Program-made: the position numbers and the translations under genes
Part shown: positions 36,578-48,270 of the stretch, piece after piece
Position numbering within the stretch: the stretch's first letter is position 1
Layout of the letters: each line of letters opens with the position of its first letter
NCBI RefSeq assembly: GCF_002865645.1
Contig: NW_020194644.1
Coordinates: 883,289-947,288 of the forward strand
Length of the DNA: 64,000 nt
Source: Hyaloscypha bicolor E
Lineage: Eukaryota; Ascomycota; Leotiomycetes; Helotiales; Hyaloscyphaceae
Direction of reading: 5' to 3'
The notes under the pieces: model-generated
What the model was told of the DNA's origin: nothing
Databases searched by the model: none
The model's input: the letters and a program-made list of their open reading frames with translations, nothing else

Positions 36578-38921
36578 TTTGAGTCTGAAAGAGTTAGAGT
36601 GCAGCTGGAGGGTTGTGGGGGAGTGGAAAGAGGAGGGCTGTAAGGAAGTTGAGATCTGGCGTCGACCTGAAATTTGATGGCGACAGAACGCATTCACTTG
36701 CCACTTCCTCAAAGACAAAGGTGACCCGCTGAGACCCAAAGAGCGTCCGAGTCTTTCTATTGATCTTTCATTGTTTTCAAAGGTTAAATCATTCCAAGCT
36801 ACATTGATTAGCACGATTTTTTTTTTAATCTTTAATATATATATATATTAGGTAGACAGTTACTGCCTTTGGGACTGAGAAAGCAAGCAGAACAGTAGAA
36901 CATAAGGAAGAAACCTCCTGAGGGATGGGCTATAGCCGTCGCTAATGCAAGTTCCAAATATCCGCCCTTGATTTATTTGATTACTATATCTGAAGAAACC
37001 TAGGGACGGCCAAGTATCGCTGTCACCCGTCCTCTCAAAAATGAAATAATCAAATTGAGCACTAAACACACATTACATTTCCCAATAATAAAACGGGCTA
37101 ATATATTATTGAACTCAAAGCTTAGCTACCGCATACATTTTGAGAATAATTTTAACGTTCTTTGATTAACTTTTATACAATAACGAGAAGGATTTGATGC
37201 GGGCAGTTTTAAATCTGCATAGGAAGACGCTGGCAACCCATCCCTTTCTAGTTTTGCCAAGTAAATTCTATCAGGATTCTGATTCAAATCAAATTAAAGT
37301 CAAGTTGAAATGGTTAGGAAAGAAAAAGAAGCAAGAGATTTATACGAGACTAAGAAGGGGGACGCATGTTAGTTTATACTAATTATGTAAGCTCTCAACA
37401 TTAACTATAGGAATCTACAAATAGCCATAATGTTCTTGGCTTATGCCTTGAGATCTTTTTAATTTTTGAGATTGATCTTGGCACAGTTTGTTATACATTA
37501 CACGTATGACAGGTCGTGGGAAATGAAAGTAACGAGAGACCATAGAAATTCGTTGGCGAGAAAGGGGCATGAAAAACTTTCCTGGAGCTCAAAAAGTAGT
37601 TTCAAACTAGCTTTATCTTCTAAAATCGTATCCGCTTAACTTGTTTCGTTCATAATATATGTTTATATTACATCCGCAAAGTGAAGTGCTTGACCTGGGC
37701 TTGCTAGCACGTAGGCATGCCCCAAAAAACATCGTCAACAGGCTTGTATGGCTGACAAGCTGAGGTGAGACATGCCTGCAGGACAACTTTTCCCGCTGAG
37801 CCCCACGACTTCAGGCATCGTTCCAGTTGGTGCGCCACTAACCCCTCCCTGGGCAGTGCCGTGCTGAGCCTCCACAAACTTTCGGCACGTGGGGCAGGCC
37901 CGTCCAACGACAGGAACGACATAAAGCTCCACAACATATAACTGTGTCTCACAGACAAGGCTGCCATCTCGGTAAATGCGAGTAAAACGTATAAATTTTC
38001 AATATAGAGCAATGTTTCATCTTATTTCTCACTTCCTAATCTGATCTTGTGCTTCTGCTCTCTCATAAATACGTCCGGACCCTGCATATAATAATGATGG
38101 TGGGGTAAATAGATTGTGCTTTGAACTTGTTCTTTATTAGACTTTTTCTTTGCTTATTATATTTATTCTACGGTTTTACTATTTCTCGACGATAACTTTG
38201 CATCCTCAAAATTGAACATTATTTAGAGCCACCTTCCTATTCGATAAAGATATAATTCTTTTTCTATTTTAGCGAACATACAGCTATTATAGTGGAGGGT
38301 TCTTAGGATAAGAAAGATACCCTATTATCTTACCAAAGTCTGGCCCAAGAAGCACTAATCTTCAAATGACTACCTGCCCCTGCGTGGAAGTATTCACTGG
38401 CCACCCACCCATACCACTCAACTGCCCAGCGCCCATGTCTTGTCTTTACCCCTGTCAGAACACCAACAATTTGAGAATTCTTCAAAGGCTTAGAAAATTT
38501 CCAAAATTTGTACGGCTAGTATGCTAAGCTCGTTGATTACGACTATCTACTCAAAAGTTTGCTTTTATGCTATTGTTGTGGTGAAATGAAACCTGGGGGT
38601 TGAGTGGGTCTGGCCGGTTGGCCGGTGAACCTTCCGAGATCAAATAATTATTACTAAATTTAATCTGGGCAATCCTGATCGCCGAACTGTTTGACAATTG
38701 TTTCGACCATGGTCAGGCGACCAACATTCTACCCAAAACGTCAGGGCCGCCTCGTTCGCCGTTGAGACTCTACGGACTAACCAGGCTATGCCTCGAGCTC
38801 AAATCTTTCGAGCCTTCATCCTTGCAGCGCAATGTTTGCTGCAACCATTATTGCTTGCTGACAGCCCACTTGCTTCGGAGGGTTTTACCTCATCCCCTCG
38901 AAATTTAGTGGTGCAAACATC
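36578..38921. other. AT-rich intergenic stretch of 2.3 kb
   Basis: No convincing gene. There is a (TA)n tract near 36835-36850. A GC-richer minus-strand frame at about 37735..37932 contains CPTCRKF but nothing else recognisable, so I leave it uncalled. The right part should hold the promoter of the HET gene. Confidence 0.35.
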
Positions 38922-40748
38922 ATGTCCATCTTAGAGCCACCAACGTTCAAATACGATCCTTTGGACCAAAAGGAACCTCAGTTCAGGCTGCTTACCATTT
39001 ACCCTGCTCCAAAAAGAGACGACCCGCTTCACTGCAGACTATCTTCCGAGTATTTCTATGATGTTGACCGACCATCATATGAAGCCCTATCGTATACTTG
39101 GGGTACTCTAACAAATAAACAAAAGCTGATCGTCAACGACAATACATTCACCGTGACTGAGAACCTTGACTGTGCCCTCCGCTATCTAAGACGCACCGAC
39201 CAAGAACGATGTATCTGGGCTGACGCAATCTGCATCGACCAGAGCAACATTCCCGAGAAGAACTACATGGTCTATTGGATGCACTGTTTCTATCAAGACG
39301 CAAGCCGCACCGTGCTGTGGCTGGGCGAAAAGTCGATTGACAGCGACGAAGCACTCGACGTGATCGAAACCATCGGCCAGGATTCAAGCCTCGCGTTTGC
39401 AGCATCGATCCTCAACACACAAGAGACCAAGCGCCGACTACTCGCCAATGAAGCAATCAGCCCCGCTCACGTAGCGCAGTGGAGCGCCGTTGCGAATCTC
39501 TTTTTCCGGCCTTGGTGGACGCGCGCGTGGGTGCTCCAGGAAATGAACCATGCACAGAGATGCATCGTGCAGTGCGGAGACCGTACGCTGGATAGGGACG
39601 TCATCGCTCATTTCATTACCCGCCTAAACGCATGCATAGGTGCTACGCTAGGCTATGGCATCATTCCCAAGGCCAGTATCTTGAGGTTTACCCAGATTCA
39701 AAAGATCACGCCGCTATTTAAAGGCAGCTATCCTTCCCTGGGAGCGGTGCTGGGTCGTACACGGCCCTGCCAGTCTACAGATCCCAGAGACAAGGTCTAC
39801 GCCTGTTTAAACAATGTGCAGCCGAGACCCACAAACCTGAAGGCTGACTATAGCAAGAGCGTAGTTGAGGTTTACATCGATGCTACAAAGGCGGTGATTC
39901 TCCAGGACAACAATTTACGTATATTGGCCTTTTGTGAGCGCATTTCAGCAGACACTCCTCTTCTTGATGGCAGGGAGAGACAACTGATACAGAACCTCCC
40001 GTCATGGGTCCCCGATTTCGCAAACGAACGACTTTCTGCTCCTCTATTTGGAGGATACGAGCATTGGAAAAGAGAAACAATTCAGAAAGAATTTATCCCG
40101 TTTCGAGTGTCTGGCAATTTAGCCTCTACTATATCCATAGGGCATCTGGACGGATTGGAACTCTTGTTCTTAGTGGTCAGCGGGGTCATTCTGGACAGAG
40201 TAGACAACATTACCAGCCACAACTATACTGGTAATTTGGCAGAATGTATGAGTGAAGGCCTGAGGATTATAGAGGAAAAGGATGGAATTTTGAACCCTGA
40301 TGGTGAATCTATAACCGAAGTTCTTTTGCGCACTATGGCAATTGATAGAACTACAGAGGGAGAACTTTTGTCCCCGGAGGCAGCCAACTCGATAATTACG
40401 CCGGACAATCCTACGTTTAGAAGCTGTGGGAGAGCATTGCCAGGCCGAATGCTGTTTACAACCTCCGCGGGCTTCCTAGGGTTAGGACCCCAAGCAGTGG
40501 AGAAGGACGATGTGATTGCTGTTATTTTTGGTTGCCATGTTCCAATGGTGCTTAGGCCGCACCAAATTGACGAGACCAGGACTTGTTTTGAAGTTATAGG
40601 TGAAGCCTGTAGGCATTTAAAACCCCAATCATGACACATATCCAGCTGCTAACCCGAAGAGACAGATGTCCATGGACTCATGACTGGGAAGGTCGTGGAA
40701 CTAGTCGAAGCCGGTAAATACGACTCTGTCCTGCTCCATCTTCGATAG
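38922..40748 (+). CDS. HET-domain protein, 589 aa
   Basis: Heterokaryon incompatibility (HET) domain protein. Key blocks are SYEALSYTWG (about 52-61), CIWADAICIDQ (about 97-107) and TVLWLGE, with the usual fungal C-terminal extension. Exon 1 is 38922..40608 and exon 2 is 40666..40748, around a 57-bp intron with a GCTAAC branch site. Reading straight on ends at a stop 10 codons after the junction. Splicing instead gives GEAYVHGLMTGK, the typical HET-protein C-terminal motif. HET proteins trigger cell death on fusion of unlike strains, although most family members are untested. Intact. Confidence 0.85.
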
Positions 40749-41570
40749 GTGCCGCACATAGTCTCAGCCTCAATTTAGACCTCTTCACCTTATTCGTGGC
40801 TCATGCATTTCATCGCCCAAGCTTTGGAATTTGGGCATGCTTGACAGCTGAAAACAAGAAAATGGTGGCTATGCCAAGATATTGGGGTTACACAGAGCCC
40901 TGTTTCGCCACCACCAAAAGCCTTCCCCCACTCTTTGCATAATTTCGCAGCAAGTTGTCGGACTCAACAGCGAATCGAGAATTGTTTCAGCCTTAACAAC
41001 CCCAAACGGTCTCTGTGCGTGTCCACGTCGATTTGCGAAATTCTCCCCATTGGCTTTGCAAAACGGTCAGGCTTTCGATTCCATTGCTACTGCAGGTTGC
41101 TGGAAGCAGCCACAGTCGCTAATTCGCGGAAACTGTTGTTGCTGAGACATTTCGAGGGCTGCGCCGTAATCCTCTGAGTCGGCTGCTCTTATCAAGTCCA
41201 ATGGCCTAAATTAGTTCAATTGAGAGGTGTGTGGCGCTCTTTTGGGCCCCTCCATTTCTTCGGTCACACACAGCCATTTTGCTTTTAGCAAATCCCTTAT
41301 CAGCTCTGAAGTGCAAGCTAAGATTAGGCCATCAAGCTGTTTCATACTCTCATTTATTCATTTGTTAAGTTGCGCTGGGCTATGCAAGCCAGGATCTTAC
41401 TTAAGGGCAGCAAGCGAGCTTGAGCGTATGAGGCTGGGAGCCATTTCAAGGAAGATAAGAAGGCTGTTAAGACATAATGTTATCTATAGCCCCGGGTTTT
41501 CTCCATAAAATTCGCTACCCTTTCCCCGGTTTCGCATTTCTCTCCGCAACAAGTCTTTCCTTGATTCAAA
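40749..41570. other. Intergenic, promoter of the membrane protein gene
   Basis: No gene recognised. The last about 60 bases before 41571 are pyrimidine-rich (CTTTCCCCGG; TTTCTCTCCG), as often seen upstream of fungal starts. Confidence 0.4.
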
Positions 41571-42666
41571 ATGGCCAACTACTCAAATACCAACCTTCTT
41601 CTGGGTGGATATAATTTCGGCTTTAACGAGAACAGCACCCAACTCTCTGGTAATCACTTCAAAGAACCCATCTTAGTCTCTGCAATAGCAGTGAATGGAA
41701 TCTGTGTATTGTGTTTTGCAACATTAGGCATCATTTCTTGGTGGATGAAGGGTAGCAGATCGAAAGGTCGGAAGGTATTCGCTGTCTTATATGGATTGCT
41801 AGTTGCGATGTTTCTGTTCGTCTCCTGCTCCCAGTCGCAAATCTGTCTGTATAAATTGGGCTTACATTTGCCAGTGCATATGGCCGCACAATGGCCGACG
41901 AGATTATCCACGAATACAGGCTCAACATGACAGGTTCATATCTTATACTTCCGATTCTCAAGCAGGTCCTATCGAACGGAACAGATACAACCCTCATATA
42001 TGTTGTTTACAGCGTTATCAAAAACCGCTTTATCTATTGCAACCCAGAACAAGGCGGATATAAGGCAATCCAAAACATCCACCTGGGAATCTGGATCCTG
42101 ATTCTCCTCGTTGGTATTGCGGACACTGTGCTCTACTCTTATGCCCAAGTATACATATCCAATCACATCAACAACGCGAAAGCAGTCAGCATTTCGAACT
42201 GGTACAGCAGTATCCATCTTCCTTACGTTACAGCATATTGCGCTATCAGTGTTGAGATGTTTGCAAGCGCGTGTGTCATCTGGAGAGATTCAAGACCGAT
42301 ACAGACCAGGGTGAGCTAGATGCAAAAATTTACCGTCTGGGCTAATATTTTCTTTTTCTAAACACCTAGATTTCGAAGCTCCTAATGCTGATAATAACGC
42401 CGTTTCTTGTTTTCCGATCGGCTTCTAATCTCGCTATGACCATTATCTACGTCCACCTCGGTTGGAAAGAGCAAAAATCAACGGGTCTCATGATAAGTCT
42501 TCTCCTTGGTATCACCTCCATCGTGGTTTATAGTGGGCTGCTAGTTATCGGATTTGACGAGGGGTGGGATTTGAAGGACCTTCCTGGACTCTCACATGTG
42601 GATGGAGTTGTTACTGTGGCTCAGCATTTCGACAACGTGGGGAAATTTTTTTCGTCGATATTTTAA
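41571..42666 (+). CDS. Seven-helix integral membrane protein, about 323 aa
   Basis: Three exons, 41571..41809, 41875..42310 and 42370..42666, keep phase. The first donor (GTTTCT) is weak, so its position is less sure. The short extracellular-like N-terminus is Asn-rich, with possible glycosylation sites (NYS, NST). About seven hydrophobic segments follow: ILVSAIAVNGICVLCFATLG, VLYGLLVAI, YLILPILKQVL, LGIWILILLVGIADTVLY, VTAYCAISVEMFASACVIW, LLMLIITPFLVFRSASNLAM and LMISLLLGITSIVVYSGLLV. The layout fits a seven-transmembrane fungal membrane protein family with no assigned role. I cannot tell whether it is a receptor. Confidence 0.65.
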
Positions 42667-43667
42667 GGACGCTGAATTATCCCCTTTAAAAAGCATGCAC
42701 ACTAATGTTGGAGAAATACTATTCTTTTGAACTCCCAATTAATTAATACTACAGAGACGAAAATATTGTCGGGTCATCGGTAATTTTGCACTACCTTATC
42801 CACGTTGCTCCTATCTCCGCAATTGATAGCCGATTTTCCAAGTCTCTCCACTTCGTCGGGAACACGGTGCTAAGCCTGACCGGCGCTGAGTAGTCACCGT
42901 CCCATTTTGGAAGAGGAGCTGGTACCTCTGAGAAGTATCAGGCCTTGTGGAGTGCTTGGGGTTGGTGAGACGTGCAGACCTTGATCGTTGCAAAAAAGTT
43001 AAAACTTCCGGCCAATTCTTATTCCAAATGTGAGGTTTCTCAAACTCGATTTTGTGGTGGGTATAGAGATATCCAAGATCGTTAATATAGACCAAGATGG
43101 GTTGAATCTAAAAGGTAAGAGATGGGTCGAGGTAATCATTTCTAATCTTTACTTATACGGCATCGATTTTACGCCCTTTCTTGTTCTTGTGTCTATACGA
43201 AGTACTACTATGGTCTTATATTACTATTATTCGAGCAGGTCTGAGATTATATATAATAAATAAGGTCACTAGTTCCCTTCCTTGGTAAATAAAAGAAGGG
43301 TCACGAATAAATGATCTCCTCAAATGAATAGGAAGTTGCTTTTTACTAAGGCACAAGGAAGAGCATTCTTCTTATAGCACTACTACTCAATATAGAGAAA
43401 TGAAGTTATGTATAGCTAGCCGAGACAGCTAATTGCTAGCCCTGTTTATTTAGGCCCTGTTTGGCAACGCGCAAATGCTAGTATTTGGTCCAGCTTTTAA
43501 GGCCAGCTTTTATATATTAGTAATTAAAGTATCTGAATAATTTCAAATACTAGCGCTCGAAACTAGGTATTAAATACTTAATATTCGTCCCATACTAATC
43601 TCAGAATTCTGGAACTTATTTATAATAAGTGAGTTTTTAGTTTCTTAGTATTTAAAGCTATCTTTTA
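42667..43667. other. AT-rich flank of the transposon island
   Basis: No gene seen. At 43452 a sequence starting GGCCCTGTTTGGCAAC follows TTA and resembles the terminus of hAT or PIF/Harbinger elements. A partner end is uncertain (see findings). Confidence 0.35.
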
Positions 43668-43743
43668 CGAGCCTGGTGCCCACTAGTCTGTGGATTATAG
43701 GGCATATTTAGGCGGACGCACACCTTCCAAAAACACACACACA

Positions 43744-44560
43744 ATGGATCGTCCAAGCACTCCTCCTATGCCTGAACACGTTCCTGGTAAAGAGATCCCT
43801 ACGAAACACAAAGAAGCTATCTGTCAGCTTTATAAGCAAGCCAAGTTTATGCCTGCATACCTCTCTATCTTATATCATGTGGGCGAATCGATAATTAATT
43901 GTATTTTGTAATATAATTAGCCCGAGCGAGCTTGACCAGATCGCACTGGCCTAGCCTATAAACTCAATAATATATATATTAATTGGATAATTGAGTACCT
44001 TAGCGAGACGTATATGCAAAGGATATTAAATTGGGTATAATTATATAACGAGTTAGGGCTTACTTATTCTATAAAAACCCTAGTATAATGGCTCAAGTAG
44101 CGGGGTTATTTCAGATATGTCGCTTGTTAAAGGCCCTATCTCACTCCCGATTAAGTCCGTACTCGATTTCTCTGGGCGATTATATATATATTCTGGCATT
44201 TGGAGTAGAGGAAGGTTCTATAATCGGACGAGGTCACATTTTTAATTAGTGGAAGGATAGTAAAGGAGAGAGTGACAAGAAAGAGAGGGGAGAGGACTTG
44301 TCTAACGTATATTTAATACCAGTTTTACCAGGGCCATACTTCACTAGTTAATATATGGGGTATAATTAGATATAGATATAAGAGTTCCTTACTATTTCTT
44401 TACGGTTCTAGCAAGTCAAGAGCTTTAACTTAGGCTAATTATTTAGTATAAGTCTTAGAGCCGTATATTCAAGGTTTTATAGAAAAATATAAAACAACCT
44501 CCCTATTTCCCCGGGTATTAATAAGGGATATTAATAAACTTGTAATTAGTTACCTAAGCT
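43744..44560 (+). pseudogene. Tc1-like transposase, 5' part, decayed
   Basis: Begins MDRPSTPPMPEHVPGKEIPT at ATG 43744, followed by an HTH-like helix (KHKEAICQLYKQAKFMPAYL). Downstream pieces include SDEVTF and RVTRKRGEDLSNVYL, the first catalytic region of this Tc1-like family. Many stops are of the RIP type (TAA/TAG for Gln, TAG/TGA for Trp). The 3' part is displaced to 51540 by nested elements. Confidence 0.6.
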
Positions 44561-45179
44561 CTGTAACGGCAGGATTAATGCAATGGTCGAAGGCTCAAAG
44601 TTCAAAGAATCTCATGTATTGGAAAATACTAAGCTATGGAATAAAGTAGGGAGGATGCCTTAACCTTTAGTATTGTTCCGCCCAAGCAATTCCGGCTTAG
44701 CTTCGTTTTGTGCCTGTTTCCGATATCCTGTCCTTGGCAGATCTGTGACCCCCCGTTCACCAATCCGAGCGATTCCCCAATCGGGGCCCCCGATTCCCAA
44801 ATCGGACGCTACGATTAGGAAATGGGAGGTTCTTTACGAATCGGGCCCCCGATTCCCAATCGGATAATATTTCGGTATCGGGGCTAAAGAAGCTGAATTC
44901 CCCCTATTTACTAGCTCATTCAGCCCTATATTCTTCACTTTACCATACCTTACATTTTGATTCTATAGGTTATAGTTTAATTCATTAATTTAAGATATTA
45001 AAGGAGGTAATAATAGGAGTAAAGATACTTCTCCAGAGCTCCCAAATATATATAGGGCCTCTGCTCCCTTACTACCTAGACACAGTTCATAGTACAAGCA
45101 CTAACTTTCCAAGTATAACCACTAATTTTATATACCTCTTAATTAATTACCTTACTTCCAATATGTCTCTTTTAACTCT

Positions 45180-47570
45180 TCGTTTATCCCCATCCCCACA
45201 TACGCCTCATTAGCGTACTTATAGGCGAGCAGAGCAATATTTTAATATTACTGCTCCAGGCGCTCGTTCTTCCAGTATCTAGTTTTTACCCTCTCCTATT
45301 ACTGAAGAGCCTACTAATAATTAGTCTGCTAAAGACGAAGCTGCTTGGGATCAGAGGCTTACTAAGGGAAATAGTAAGAAAATTCTTATTACTAGGAAAC
45401 ATATAAATATTAGATAATGGCTATAAAATCCTAATGCTCCGCTTCCTAGCAGAACCAAGGCCGAGAAGCGCTACTAGGCTAATATCAAGTATAATTCCCT
45501 TCTCTATAAGCTTTAGGACGGCCAAGTATATTACAAGGAACACTACGATAATTAACATAGAGAGCTTGTTCCCGCCCGGTATACCGTTTACTATAATAAT
45601 GCTTTTGAGATTCTTACTACTATCCATAAGAAATTAATATATCCTAGTTAGTATCCCTCTTTCTAAAAGCTACTAGTTTTAATTAAAAAATAGGCTCTAA
45701 TATTATATTTGAGCATGCACGGAAAATTTAGTATAGCCTATCCCGTAATAATTATATATAGATTAGTATACGATATGCTTATTATAATAAAGAGAAGGTT
45801 TAAAAGAATAATATAGGAGTATAGCCTATCTAATCTTATTATCCAGGCCAGCGTATAGTTCTGAATTTAATAGATTTCCGTATAAGTATCCCTTAAGTCA
45901 TATAATTTACTCCTATATTCCTATATTTCCTATATTTCGTATGTTTTTAAGCTTTTCCTATAATTTTCGCGATTTTCGCGAATTCTGAACCTTTTTATTT
46001 ATACTTTATTAATACTATTATTAATATTATTATAGTATAATTTAGACGGAGAATATATATAGATCTAGTAATTAAAATGCCACTTTTCCAAGTTCGTTTG
46101 GATCCGTAGGCTCAAGGCTAAAACTGCGGATAAAGCTATAAACGAGCTTATTAAATAGCTAAATAATAATGGGTATATCTCTATTCTAGCCTATAATAAT
46201 AGAGAAAAGTTTAAAGGCAAAGTTATTGAGATCTATAAGCAAAGAGGAATAAAGATTATCCGTAGACAAGCTTACTATCCTTAATTACAAGGCTCTATTA
46301 AGATCGCTAATCATATATTCAAGAGACGCTTGCAAGCTATATAAGCGGATACTAGTATCTAATTATAGATATAATTACTTCTATTAATTATATGGGTTAT
46401 TAATACCACTCCTATCTCTGCTTTACCTAAGGGTAATATACCATACGAGGTATGGTTTGGACGAAAGTGTGAGGTATTTATTAGTAGGTAATAAGACAAT
46501 AGAATGAATTAGTTAGTTATGAAACCACAGTATCAAATTCAGTATAGAACTAATCTCTGTCCCTCCTATAAGGTCCAGGGAAGCCCCCTCTAAATAGGAG
46601 GCCCCAATAACGTATATATAATTAGTGATTTATAAGCCTAATACTTATAATATAAATAGTGGTTGGTTGTGAAGTCGAAGGGCCTCTAATCTCCCTAATT
46701 AATACCCGCAATATCCGAGGTTCGTTACATGTCCTTAAGTCACGTGCGTCCCTATATATATTACAGGAAGCCACCTACTAATTTTCAAGACTATAAAGGG
46801 AACGCTCGGTACATACATACGGTACTAGGGGGGGAGAATGAGAGTAATGCTTCTGGAGAATCGTCTATAATTAAGATTACTAAAGGAGAGGAGGATAAAG
46901 AGAATAGCTTATTTATTAATTAGGAAGCTGAACTAGAGGAAGCGGCAGAGGAGATGATTTTATCTAAACTAACTAAGAGGGTTACGGAGCATATAAGGAA
47001 GTAGCAAGAGAAGATAGTAAAGAAGGCGAATTCCAAGGCTCTTGAATATGCCAATTAAGAGATTATAATGCTTCAGATACCAAAATAATATTAATTTAGT
47101 ACGGAGATAGTAAGGATACTAGTGAGAGTTCTGGAGAAAACTTTAAAGATATATATCCTATATAAATATACTTACTAAAGCTAATAAATATAGGGATATT
47201 GGCTTACTACCAAGTATAGTAAACTTACTACTCTCTGGCCGTATAGTGCCCTTAATAAGGTCACTTCCCAATTAACTTATCCTGAATTACCTACTACTAG
47301 AGTAGTTCACAAAAAGAATAAAATTACTCTCTCTAAAGCAGTGGCAAAGGAGAATAATCATGGTTTAATTACGTCCGTTCAGAAGGCTGGAAGGGCATCT
47401 GAGAGAGCAAAGAAGAGAGTAGCTGAGGAGCAAGCACGTGAGAATAGAGCTAGAGAGGAAGAATCGGGTAATTAAGTAGAGGGGAGGGTACCAAAAAGGG
47501 CTAAGGTAGCTATAGAAGCATCTAGACGTAGTAGGAGGAGGCATGGATAGTAAAGCTTAGTATGGGTGAA
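45180..47570 (+). pseudogene. Ginger-type transposase copy 2, heavily mutated
   Basis: Collinear with the copy 1 transposase, with far more stops. It retains the presumed original start (ATGTCTCTT near 45164) and the readable block KAEKRY-stop-ANIKYNSLLY. The integrase-core fragments are split by stops, and the LTR interrupts the region after the core. Inactive. Confidence 0.65.
46468..46765. mobile_element. Solo LTR, 298 bp
   Basis: Begins TGTGAGG and ends ATTACA (TG...CA). It interrupts Ginger copy 2 exactly where copy 1 is continuous (copy 1 reads AAAGCCACCTACC). The flanks GAAAG (46463-46467) and GGAAG (46766-46770) are a 5-bp target duplication with one G/A difference. No internal retrotransposon sequence remains, so recombination between LTRs is the likely origin. 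Superfamily (Copia or Gypsy) unknown. Confidence 0.75.
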
Positions 47571-47799
47571 GTGTCTTTAATATATCTTTATTTTGTTATT
47601 CGTTCCCGATACCGAAATATTACCCGATTGGGTAATGGGGACCCCGATTCCCAAATCGGGGGCCTGATTCGTAAAGAACCTCCCATTTCCTAATCATAGC
47701 ATCCGATTTGGGAATCGGGGGCCCCGATTGGGGAATCGCTCGGATTAGTAAACGGGGGGTCACAGATCATGCCCTTACGCCAGCCGTTACAAGCTCTTT

Positions 47800-48270
47800 A
47801 AAAATCTTAGGTTATATTTTTTAATATAAGTATAAGCTAGTATATTATAACCCCAGTATTATTATTACGTGCTTTTTAACTTATAATAAAAAGATTCCTT
47901 AAAATAGAATTTTAATTTAAGGAAGTTTATATACTAATTAATTAGGTTCTAGTTTTTGAACCCTATAAGGCCCTATAAAATAGGGGCTTATAGGGCTCTT
48001 ATATTTGGTTTTAGGGACTTATTTACTAAATTTCTAGGCTTTCTTAAGCTTATCTTTAGGCTATAAAATATGAATTTTTTGACTTCTTTAATTAAAAGAG
48101 CTATTACTAATCCAAAGTCTATAAAAAGCTTATATTTAAATAGCGCTTAATTAGTGCTATAACAAAGTAAAACAAGTATTAAATTATATTAATTCCTTAC
48201 AAAATTGTATTAAATTATAGAAATAGTCAAAGTTTTGGTATTCCTGTCCGAGTGCCTCTACTTTAGGTTA
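47800..48270. mobile_element. Relic of the 9.7-kb-type non-autonomous element (copy 2, split)
   Basis: The interior matches the element at 9680..10253 (TTTAATATAAGTATA; CTTATAATAAAA; CCTATAAGGCCCTATA) with many transitions. Its left terminus is missing. Its right terminus reappears at about 51455..51510 (GTCGTTTTACATTTTCCC) beyond the inserted TA-flanked element. The poly-G run at about 51475-51486 replaces part of the terminal palindrome. Confidence 0.6.

Larger units (their letters stand above)
44744..47764 (+). mobile_element. Ginger-like DNA transposon, copy 2 (3021 bp including a solo LTR)
   Basis: Same termini as copy 1 (TGTGACCCCCC and GGGGGGTCACA), again flanked by GATC (44740-44743 and 47765-47768). 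Removing the 298-bp solo LTR and its 5-bp duplication leaves 2718 bp, nearly the length of copy 1 (2714). It is more heavily mutated than copy 1, with C-to-T and G-to-A differences scattered through the transposase. It is inserted in the outer Tc1/MITE complex. Confidence 0.75.

Noticed and set aside
37735..37932. GC-richer minus-strand frame with CPTCRKF, as a zinc-finger gene
   Set aside because: Only one Cys pair, no further ligands, no splice logic and no recognisable family.
44740..47768. GATC as part of the Ginger-like TIR rather than a duplication
   Set aside because: Not excluded, but TGT...ACA ends plus a 4-bp duplication fit the family better. Kept as an open question in the findings.
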